This document shows, in pieces, positions 6,792-13,517 of a DNA stretch of 18,537 bases; position 1 is the first letter of the stretch, and each line of letters starts with the position of its first letter. The translations under genes and the position numbers were made by a program. This DNA is from an uncultured Lachnospiraceae bacterium. Its GTDB lineage: Bacteria > Bacillota > Clostridia > Lachnospirales > Lachnospiraceae. The stretch lies in contig CAJUFL010000020.1 in NCBI GenBank assembly GCA_910585605.1, positions 1 through 18,537 of the forward strand, read 5' to 3'. The notes under the pieces are model-generated. The model saw nothing but the letters and a program-made list of their open reading frames with translations. It had not been told where the DNA came from and made no database searches.

Positions 6792-7475
6792 ATGAATATT
6801 CAGTTAATTTTAGATTATTTATCGGCATTGAGCGTGAATAACAATCGTGAATGGTATCATGCCAACAAGGAAGATTACAAAAAAGCAAATGCTGAGTTTG
6901 AAGGACTATTACAGGATTTAATATTGGAAATCGGAAAGTTTGATAGCAGCATTTTACATAACAATCCGAAAGACCTTACCTTTAAGATTGTAAGGGATAC
7001 TCGTTTCAGCCATGACAAGTCACCTTATAATCCTGCGTTCCGTGCACATATTTCCTCTATGGGTAAGCTGCCTGTTCCTGTTGGATATTATCTTATGATA
7101 AAGCCAGGAGGTCAGTCTTTTTTAGGCGGCGGTTTATTTGCAGATATGTTCAAAGATGCAACAAAAATGATACGAGATTATATTGTTCAGAATGGCGAAG
7201 AATGGGAAAAGATTATCCATGATCCAGAGTTTGAAAAATATTTTACTGTACAGGGAACGGCATTAAAGAATGTCCCTGCGGGATATGAGAAAGAACATCC
7301 GCAAGCGGAATACCTAAAATATAAGAGCTGGTATTTGGAATATTCGCTAAAGGATGAAGAACTGAACGATGCAGAAGCATTTCTTGCAAAGGCAGCAGAG
7401 CTTTTCCAAATCATGAAACCATTTAATGACTATCTGAACAAGGCACTTGTGGGATTTCAGATGCCGACAAGGTAA
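6792..7475 (+). CDS. DUF2461 family protein
   Basis: A 227-residue soluble protein of the DUF2461 (TIGR02453) family, whose molecular function is not established. Family hallmarks are the N-terminal NNNREWYHANKEDY (16-29), the central RDTRFSHDKSPYNPAF region and the GYYLMIKPGGQSFLGGGLF stretch, all in the usual order and spacing. Full family length is about 220 residues, so it looks intact. No signal peptide or membrane segment is present. AAAGGAGATG at 6775-6784 gives a good ribosome site, partly overlapping the stop of the sigma factor gene, so the two should be cotranscribed and perhaps coupled. The pairing may mean that the protein belongs to the sigma factor's regulon or feeds back on it, but nothing in the sequence proves this. 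Confidence 0.88.
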   Translation: MNIQLILDYLSALSVNNNREWYHANKEDYKKANAEFEGLLQDLILEIGKFDSSILHNNPKDLTFKIVRDTRFSHDKSPYNPAFRAHISSMGKLPVPVGYYLMIKPGGQSFLGGGLFADMFKDATKMIRDYIVQNGEEWEKIIHDPEFEKYFTVQGTALKNVPAGYEKEHPQAEYLKYKSWYLEYSLKDEELNDAEAFLAKAAELFQIMKPFNDYLNKALVGFQMPTR

Positions 7476-7570
7476 CGAAATAGTCAAATTGAGGTTAATA
7501 GCGAGCTTCACCAAACTTCATGAAGAAAGTGTCTTCTAGATATCTAAACAAGAATTTATCATAAAATTAG

Positions 7571-7613
7571 CATCCCCTTCATAAGATGGAAAGGTAAAGG
7601 AGGGGATGTTTTT
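7571..7613 (+). promoter_or_regulatory. Hairpin holding the ribosome site of the coat protein gene
   Basis: CATCCCCTTC (7571-7580) pairs with GGAGGGGATG (7599-7608), ten base pairs with one T-G, around an 18-nt loop, followed by five T's (7609-7613) and then the ATG at 7614. The right arm is the Shine-Dalgarno sequence of the downstream gene. The same element therefore has the shape of an intrinsic terminator for transcripts from the left and of a translation-blocking hairpin for the coat gene. Confidence 0.7.
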
Positions 7614-8858
7614 ATGTCCGAAAAGCTTGCCGAGGTATACGAACAGTATGACATGGAAATTCTAAGTACGAAAAAGGGAAGAGGTGCGACGATTTTGTCT
7701 ACAACGGATGGTCTGCGCATTTTAGAACCGTTTCGTGGGAGTATGACAAGGCTGGAACAGGAATATGTGCTGAAGCAGTTATTCCTTAAAGAGGGCTGCT
7801 TCAATCTGGACTATTTGATTCTGAATAAGGAAGGAATGTTGTTTACCTGTGACAAATACAGGCAGCCATTTGTGTTAAAAAAACACTTCGAAGGAAATGA
7901 ATGTGACATGCATAACCCTTCTGATATTGTGCGTGCGATAGAAGCGTTAGCTCGGTTTCATATATATGGGAAAAAGGTGGTTCAGGATTTTCAGACAGCA
8001 TGGCTCCAAAGCAGGCAAGAAAAAGAACAGAAACGTATAGAGGAGATCAGGAGAGCGATTGCTGACGGAGAGGAACTTGAACGGATTGCCTATGTATATG
8101 AAATCAGTCAGAATGCTCTCGAAGAGGCATTAAAAGAAGAAAAAGTAAAAGAAGGGGAACCATTAGAGGATAAAATAAATGAAAGGAAAGAAGCACAGGA
8201 GGAAGCGTTTGAGATAAATCAATCGGAAAATATTGGTGATACAGATATGGATATCGAAAATATTTTTATCCGGCATAACCGGGAAATCAAAAAGATTCAA
8301 AGGTTTATGAATAAGGTAAAGAGAAAAAATGCATTTGAAAATCTCTTTTTACAGGTTTTTTCGGATTATTACCGCCAGGGAACGGAATGTGTGGAAATGC
8401 TGGATAAGATATTGCAGGGTGAGAACGAGAAAACAGCACATAATATTTTCAAAAACCATTACGGAATCTGTCATGGAACTTATAACCAGCATAATGTCAT
8501 CATTGGCAAAGAGGAGGAAGCAATCGTTCATTTTGAACGGTTTTCAAAAGGAAATCAGTTAAATGATCTTTACCAGTTTGCAAGAAAGGCAATGGAGAAA
8601 AACCATTTCGATTTTGAACTTCTGGAGAGGATTTTCCAGACCTATGGGAAAAAAATAGAACTTTCCGGGGAAGATTATCAATATATGTATATCTTGTTCT
8701 CTTATCCTGAAAAATTCTGGAAGATTGCAAACAGTTATTATAATACGAATAAAGCATTTTTGTCGCCGAAGTACTTGGAAAAATTGGAAACAGTGATTTT
8801 ACAGGAAAAAGAAAAAAGAGAAATGCTGTCAGAATATTTCACTTTTCATTTAAGATAA
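7614..8858 (+). CDS. CotS/CotI-like spore coat protein, kinase-fold
   Basis: A 414-residue protein resembling the CotS/CotI spore coat family, which has the fold of aminoglycoside phosphotransferase/choline kinases. The N-lobe reads TDGLRILEPFRGSMTRLEQE (31-50), followed by LILNKEGMLFTCDKYRQPFV (68-87) and an HNPSDIVRAIEALARFH helix. Residues 131-205 are a charged Glu/Lys-rich insert, probably coiled coil. The catalytic loop is HGTYNQHNV (287-295), where the usual HGD aspartate is Thr289, and the metal-binding DFD-type motif reads VHFERF (305-310). Both acidic catalytic residues seem lost, so it is probably a pseudokinase with a structural role in the coat. The ATG at 7614 follows AAAGGAGGGG. 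A sporulation promoter should lie upstream, but I could not fix one. The organism is therefore likely a spore former. Confidence 0.75.
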   Translation: MSEKLAEVYEQYDMEILSTKKGRGATILSTTDGLRILEPFRGSMTRLEQEYVLKQLFLKEGCFNLDYLILNKEGMLFTCDKYRQPFVLKKHFEGNECDMHNPSDIVRAIEALARFHIYGKKVVQDFQTAWLQSRQEKEQKRIEEIRRAIADGEELERIAYVYEISQNALEEALKEEKVKEGEPLEDKINERKEAQEEAFEINQSENIGDTDMDIENIFIRHNREIKKIQRFMNKVKRKNAFENLFLQVFSDYYRQGTECVEMLDKILQGENEKTAHNIFKNHYGICHGTYNQHNVIIGKEEEAIVHFERFSKGNQLNDLYQFARKAMEKNHFDFELLERIFQTYGKKIELSGEDYQYMYILFSYPEKFWKIANSYYNTNKAFLSPKYLEKLETVILQEKEKREMLSEYFTFHLR

Positions 8859-8871
8859 AATTGGGTATAAT
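8843..8871 (+). promoter_or_regulatory. Likely sigma-A promoter for the PEGA lipoprotein
   Basis: An exact TATAAT lies at 8866-8871, with TTTTCA (four of six matches to TTGACA) at 8843-8848 after a 17-bp spacer. The -35 lies inside the end of the coat protein gene. Transcription would start near 8878, leaving a leader of about 100 bases before the lipoprotein ATG. In that leader the sequence ACAGTTTTG occurs twice (8911-8919 and 8934-8942), 23 bp apart. Confidence 0.5.
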
Positions 8872-8980
8872 GTAAAAATAGAATGGCTATGATTTTATAT
8901 ATGCACATATACAGTTTTGCTATATTGAATAAAACAGTTTTGGATAAAGATAAGATTAATGATTAATATTGGAGAAAATA

Positions 8981-10408
8981 ATGAAGAGACAAATGAAAAG
9001 ATTTAACAATCAAATAATAAAACAATGTATCACTATGCTTATGCTGTTTTGGTGTCTGGGATTTGTTATGACCGGATGTGGAAAGGATATTACAGTTCCT
9101 TCCTATGATGACGAGGTGATACCGGCCGAAGAGGTATCTATGTTTGCCATTATCTGCAATCTGGATGACGTAAATGAAAAAATTACGCTCCGGGCAGTTA
9201 ATTATGAGACAGAGATTACACTTACCTTTAATGGCGGGGCAGATGTCAGGGATAAGTATGGTGATATTTTGTCTATGTCCCAAGTGGGGCTTGGAAGTAT
9301 TGTAGATGTGGTATATGATGCAAACCGGGATAAGCTGATCTCCCTGCATATGAGTGAGGACGGGAGTATTCGGAAGATGGAGGGAATTTCGGGAGCAGAG
9401 ATTAATAATCTGGAAAAAACGGTTAAGATTAACGGGACGAGCTATCGTATGAATGATAACATCAGTGCATTTTCCGATAATAATGAAATTGGATTAAATG
9501 AAATCTGTTCAGAGGATCAGCTTACCATCTGGCTGTGTAATGATGTGGTCTGTTCCATGTATGTGGAACTGGGACATGGATACGTGAGGCTTTCAGATTA
9601 TGCTTCCTACATTGGAGGGATGGTAGAGATTGGATATGATGTGATCGTTCCGGTGACAGAAGATATGCTGCTTACTGTAAGGGAAGGGGAGTATACACTT
9701 CGTATCGCAAAAGATAATGATGTAGGGACAAAAAACGTAGAGGTCTTGAAAAATCAGGAAATAGATGTGTCATTAGCGGATATAGCTATAGAGCCGAAGC
9801 AGATAGGTTCTGTTTTATTTAAGGTAACACCTTCAGATGCTGCTGTTTATATTGATGGGAAACGGGTCAATACGGAAGGTGCTGTAGATATTCCTTATGG
9901 AAAGCATAAAATTAATATTATTGCAGAAGGTTATCTGAGTTATAGTGCTTCGTTCAATGTGAATTACGCATATAAGATTAAGGAATATACCTTGCAGTCA
10001 GAGGATGGAAGTACGGAAGGTCAATCCTCTTCCGGTACGACAAGAAAAAAGAATAATTCGAATCAGACTACAGAAAAGAATACAAGTACGGAAGATTCTA
10101 CCCAGGATGGGACAACGCAAAGCAATACATCAGAAAATGATAACGTGAAGGATGTTTCAACGACAACCGGAACAAAGACTTCTAATAAAGTTACAATTTC
10201 AGCACCAGTTGGGGCCAGTGTTTATTTTGACGGTGAATATTTAGGAATTGCTCCGATATCCTTTACAAAAGTGACGGGAAGTCATATAATTACATTTAGT
10301 AAATTGGGATATTTATCCAAGAGTTATACAGTTACTTTTGTAGATGACAGCAAAGATGACTCTCTTAAATATGATGACTTGATATCGATAACCAGCTTGA
10401 TAGAGTAA
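8981..10408 (+). CDS. Lipoprotein with two PEGA domains
   Basis: A 475-residue exported lipoprotein. A basic start (MKRQMKRFNN) and a hydrophobic stretch (about 17-30) end in a lipobox-like VMTGC, so Cys33 should be lipidated and the rest displayed on the outer face of the membrane. Residues 55-270 are beta-rich and unassigned. PEGA domain 1 spans about 277-328 (FKVTPSDAAVYIDGKRV, then PYGKHKINIIAEGY) and PEGA domain 2 about 403-455 (SAPVGASVYFDGEYLGIAPI, then GSHIITFSKLGY). Between them is a low-complexity Ser/Thr/Asn linker of about 60 residues (340-401), likely a flexible surface spacer. PEGA repeats are common in cell-surface proteins; here they suggest a wall- or envelope-associated role. 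The ATG at 8981 follows GGAG at 8971-8974; a TTG at 8969 is less likely. The mutase gene follows 51 bp later without a terminator. Confidence 0.85.
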   Translation: MKRQMKRFNNQIIKQCITMLMLFWCLGFVMTGCGKDITVPSYDDEVIPAEEVSMFAIICNLDDVNEKITLRAVNYETEITLTFNGGADVRDKYGDILSMSQVGLGSIVDVVYDANRDKLISLHMSEDGSIRKMEGISGAEINNLEKTVKINGTSYRMNDNISAFSDNNEIGLNEICSEDQLTIWLCNDVVCSMYVELGHGYVRLSDYASYIGGMVEIGYDVIVPVTEDMLLTVREGEYTLRIAKDNDVGTKNVEVLKNQEIDVSLADIAIEPKQIGSVLFKVTPSDAAVYIDGKRVNTEGAVDIPYGKHKINIIAEGYLSYSASFNVNYAYKIKEYTLQSEDGSTEGQSSSGTTRKKNNSNQTTEKNTSTEDSTQDGTTQSNTSENDNVKDVSTTTGTKTSNKVTISAPVGASVYFDGEYLGIAPISFTKVTGSHIITFSKLGYLSKSYTVTFVDDSKDDSLKYDDLISITSLIE

Positions 10409-10459
10409 TTTATAAAATTCTTTATATAAATTAAATTTTATGAAAGAAAGGGGTTTATT

Positions 10460-12196
10460 ATGGAATATAAGCAGATTTATGAGGAATGGATGAACAATCC
10501 GTATTTTGATGAGGATACTAAGAAGGAACTTGCAGCAATTGGGGAAAATGAGGATGAGAAGAAAGAAAGATTTTATGCTGATTTGGAATTTGGTACGGCG
10601 GGCTTAAGGGGTATTATAGGTGCAGGTATTAACCGCATGAATATTTATGTAGTACGTCGTGCAACTCAGGGACTAGCTAATTATATTAAGAAACAGGGTG
10701 GAGAGAATAAGGGGGTAGCGATTGCATATGATTCCCGCAGAATGTCACCGGAGTTCTCAGAGGAAGCTGCACTTTGTCTGGCGGCGAATGGAATTAAGGC
10801 ATATCGTTTTGAATCTTTAAGACCAACACCGGAATTATCCTTTGCGGTTCGGCATTTGGGCTGTATCGCTGGAATCAATGTAACAGCAAGCCATAATCCT
10901 CCGGAATACAACGGATATAAAGTGTATTGGGAAGATGGCGCACAGATTACACCACCGCATGATAACGGTATCATGGCTGAAGTAAAGGCGATTACTGACT
11001 TATCTGTCTGTAAGACAATGGATAAGGAAGAAGCTGTGAAGGCTGGTCTTTACGAGACGATAGGAGAAAAAGTGGATGATGCTTATATAACAGAGCTTAA
11101 GAAACTGGTACTTCATCAGGATTGTATTGATAAATATGGCAAAGATATCAAGATTGTTTATACACCGCTTCATGGAACTGGAAATATACCAGCAAGAAGG
11201 GTATTGAAAGAAATCGGATTTGAAAATGTTTACGTTGTACCGGAGCAGGAATTGCCGGATGGTGAATTCCCGACTGTAAGCTATCCGAATCCTGAAGCAG
11301 CGGAAGCATTTGAACTGGCACTTAAGCTTGCAAAGGAAAAGGATGCTGATTTGGTACTTGCAACAGATCCGGATGCAGATCGTCTGGGTGTTTATGTAAA
11401 GGATACCAAGTCTGGAGAATATATTACTTTAACTGGTAATATGTCGGGCTGTCTGCTGGCAGATTATGAGATCAGCCAGATGAAGGCGATCAATGGCTCT
11501 CTTCCAGAGGATGGTGCTCTGATTAAGACGATCGTAACCTCGAATCTGGCAGATGAGATTGCCAAAGCATATGATATCAGATTGATTGAGGTACTGACAG
11601 GATTCAAATATATCGGTCAGCAGATACTGAATTTTGAAACTACCGGTAAAGGAACTTATTTATTCGGTTTTGAGGAAAGCTATGGATGCCTGATCGGTAC
11701 ACATGCCAGAGATAAAGATGCAATTGTCGCTACAATGGCACTTTGTGAAGCTGCCGCTTATTTTAAGAGCCAGGGTAAAACCTTATGGGATGCCATGGTG
11801 GATATGTATGATAAGTATGGATACTGTATTGATGCGATTCAGTCGATTTCCTTAAAGGGGATTGAAGGGTTGGAAAAGATTCAGGAAATAATGAATACCT
11901 TAAGGGAGAATACACCAGCTAAGATTGGTAAGTATGACGTCTTATCTGCAAGGGATTATAAAAAGGATACTATTAAGAATCTTGCAACCGGTGAAGTGAC
12001 GGCAACGGGACTTCCGAGTTCTAATGTGCTTTACTATGATCTGTCTGATGATGCATGGCTCTGTGTAAGACCTTCTGGTACAGAACCAAAAGTTAAATTC
12101 TATTATGGGGTGAAAGGGACTTCTCTGGAGGATGCCCAAAAATTATCTAAAGAATTAGGTGAAGAAGTACTTGCCATGATTGATAAAATGATGTAA
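10460..12196 (+). CDS. pgcA: Phosphoglucomutase/phosphomannomutase
   Basis: A 578-residue alpha-D-phosphohexomutase that interconverts glucose (or mannose) 1-phosphate and 6-phosphate, feeding sugar-nucleotide and envelope polymer synthesis. All four active-site elements are intact: the phosphoserine loop TASHNPP (142-148, Ser144), the magnesium loop DPDADR (303-308), the sugar-selecting GFEESYG (403-409) and the phosphate-binding RPSGTEP (537-543). FGTAGLRG near residue 44 is the usual opening of the longer, PgcA-type enzymes, whose length (about 570-580) it shares. AAGGGG at 10448-10453 precedes the ATG. It lies 51 bp behind the lipoprotein gene and ends at a strong terminator, so the two may share a transcript. 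Choice between glucose and mannose cannot be made from the sequence; many related enzymes use both. Confidence 0.93.
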   Translation: MEYKQIYEEWMNNPYFDEDTKKELAAIGENEDEKKERFYADLEFGTAGLRGIIGAGINRMNIYVVRRATQGLANYIKKQGGENKGVAIAYDSRRMSPEFSEEAALCLAANGIKAYRFESLRPTPELSFAVRHLGCIAGINVTASHNPPEYNGYKVYWEDGAQITPPHDNGIMAEVKAITDLSVCKTMDKEEAVKAGLYETIGEKVDDAYITELKKLVLHQDCIDKYGKDIKIVYTPLHGTGNIPARRVLKEIGFENVYVVPEQELPDGEFPTVSYPNPEAAEAFELALKLAKEKDADLVLATDPDADRLGVYVKDTKSGEYITLTGNMSGCLLADYEISQMKAINGSLPEDGALIKTIVTSNLADEIAKAYDIRLIEVLTGFKYIGQQILNFETTGKGTYLFGFEESYGCLIGTHARDKDAIVATMALCEAAAYFKSQGKTLWDAMVDMYDKYGYCIDAIQSISLKGIEGLEKIQEIMNTLRENTPAKIGKYDVLSARDYKKDTIKNLATGEVTATGLPSSNVLYYDLSDDAWLCVRPSGTEPKVKFYYGVKGTSLEDAQKLSKELGEEVLAMIDKMM

Positions 12197-12236
12197 AATA
12201 TATGTAATGCAAGTGATGGATTGCTCGATGATATTG

Positions 12237-12287
12237 AAAAACGGAACCGCTCCTCTAAGATGATTAGATGGAGCGGTTCCGTTTTTT
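12237..12287. terminator. Strong bidirectional terminator between convergent genes
   Basis: ACGGAACCGCTCC (12241-12253) and GGAGCGGTTCCGT (12270-12282) form a perfect 13-bp stem. It is extended by AAAA (12237-12240) with TTTT (12283-12286) to 17 bp, around a 16-nt loop. T-runs are produced on both strands, which suits the convergent mutase (+) and aminotransferase (-) genes. Confidence 0.92.
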
Positions 12288-12298
12288 AGTAAGTATTT

Positions 12299-13390
12299 TT
12301 ACACAATTTCTAAGATCGTATTTACAATGTTATCGTTTTGTTCAGGTTTCATAAAGCAGAAACGTATATATTTTTCACCCAGCCCTTCGTAATCGGTACA
12401 GTCGCGAATCATAAAACCTCTTTCAATACAATAATCAAACACCTCTGATGCAGTCTGTTCTTCTTTTAATAATTTGATTAGTACAAAGTTTGCTTCTGGT
12501 TTGAATACCTTAATGGTCTTGCGGCTGGACAGTGCGGAATAGATCAGGTTTCGCTCTGTCTGGATTAAGCTTTTTGTCAGATTGATGTAATGCTCATCTT
12601 CAAACATGACACCGGCGATGGAAGCAAAAGTATTGATATTCCATGGGACTTTGCCATTGGAGGTTGCTTCCAAAAAGTCTTTATTGCTTGTAATTGCATA
12701 ACCGAGGCGGATTCCCGGTGCGGCAAAAAACTTGGAAACACTGCGAAGTATAATCAGGTTCTCATATTTCTTTGTGAGAATGACAGAAGAAATATGATTA
12801 ATATCCTTTACAAATTCCACATAGGTTTCATCCACCATAACAAAAATATCAAGTTCAAGACAGCGTTCTAAAATAGTGTCCATCTGCTCTCTGGTCAGGG
12901 CTTTGCTGGTCGGATTATTTGGGTTGCAGATGATCAGAAGTTCATAGGACTCATTTAACGCTTTTAAAAACATGTCGATATCAATCTCAAAGTCATCAAG
13001 GTTTTTGAGCATATAGGTATCCACCTCACTGCCCACCAGCTTTGCAGCCCTACTGTATTCCGAATAAGTTGGGGCTACGATCAGGGTCTTTTTTGGAGAA
13101 AGGGTTTCCAGAGTAAGCCTGATTAAATTGGAGGTGCCATTGCCAAGAATCAGATGGTCTGGGGCAGCACCGCAATAATTGGAAATAGAAGTTTTCAGAG
13201 AGATATAGTCTCTATCCGGATATGCTTTGATTGCATCTATATTATCTATAAGTGCCTGCCTTGCCAATGGGGAGATGCCAAGGGGATTTACATTTGATCC
13301 ATATGGAATAATGGAGTCCTGTTCCATATGATAGCGCTTTGCAATTACTTCTAAGTCACTTCCGTGAAAGGAATCCTGTAATACAGCCAT
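12299..13390 (-). CDS. PLP-dependent aminotransferase (HisC/CobD-like)
   Basis: A 363-residue fold-type I PLP enzyme of the class I/II aminotransferase group. Visible hallmarks are NPLG (35-38), GNGTSNLI (83-90) for cofactor phosphate binding, NPNNPT (156-161), the DETY motif with Asp187, the Schiff-base lysine Lys220 in SVSKFFAAPGIRLGYA, and Arg228. Length and layout match histidinol-phosphate aminotransferase (HisC) and its relative threonine-phosphate decarboxylase (CobD). The N-terminal HGSDLEVIAKRY resembles the HGG opening of CobD proteins, but no histidine or cobalamin genes are adjacent, so the substrate is left open. GAAGG on the - strand (13399-13403) lies 8 bases before the ATG. 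It is the only - strand gene in the window and is divergent from the 1190-residue gene. Confidence 0.85.
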   Translation of the reverse strand: MAVLQDSFHGSDLEVIAKRYHMEQDSIIPYGSNVNPLGISPLARQALIDNIDAIKAYPDRDYISLKTSISNYCGAAPDHLILGNGTSNLIRLTLETLSPKKTLIVAPTYSEYSRAAKLVGSEVDTYMLKNLDDFEIDIDMFLKALNESYELLIICNPNNPTSKALTREQMDTILERCLELDIFVMVDETYVEFVKDINHISSVILTKKYENLIILRSVSKFFAAPGIRLGYAITSNKDFLEATSNGKVPWNINTFASIAGVMFEDEHYINLTKSLIQTERNLIYSALSSRKTIKVFKPEANFVLIKLLKEEQTASEVFDYCIERGFMIRDCTDYEGLGEKYIRFCFMKPEQNDNIVNTILEIV

Positions 13391-13458
13391 AAAAATAACC
13401 TTCTTTCCATTTTTTCTTTCATTATGTTATAAAATTTGATATAATCATTACATATATG

Positions 13459-13487
13459 TTTCATATTATAACATTCATAGATATAAA
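13459..13487 (+). promoter_or_regulatory. Weak candidate promoter for the 1190-residue gene
   Basis: TATAAA (13482-13487) has TTTCAT at 13459-13464, 17 bp upstream. It would start transcription near 13494 with a leader of only about 25 bases. It overlaps the - strand candidate promoter. The -35 match is poor, so this is a suggestion only. Confidence 0.25.
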
Positions 13488-13494
13488 ACATCAA
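13465..13494 (-). promoter_or_regulatory. Candidate promoter for the aminotransferase gene
   Basis: On the - strand an exact TATAAT (13470 down to 13465) lies 18 bp downstream of TTGATG (13494 down to 13489). Transcription would start near 13458, about 68 bases before the ATG. The intergenic region is so AT-rich that TATAAT-like words are frequent, which limits confidence. Confidence 0.4.
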
Positions 13495-13517
13495 GAAAAA
13501 TAAAATGCGAGAAACTT

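Noticed and set aside
7551..7570. Possible sigma-K promoter (CATAAAATTA) before the coat gene
   Set aside because: The -10 is near the CATANNNTA consensus, but no AC-type -35 lies at proper spacing, and AT-rich DNA gives such words by chance.
8963..9349. 128-residue open frame on the - strand
   Set aside because: It overlaps the signal peptide and N-terminal region of the PEGA lipoprotein, which has clear domain evidence on the + strand.
10397..10430. Promoter for the mutase gene (TTGATA with downstream TATATA/TATAAA)
   Set aside because: No combination gives a 16-18 bp spacer with a good -10, so cotranscription with the lipoprotein gene is simpler.
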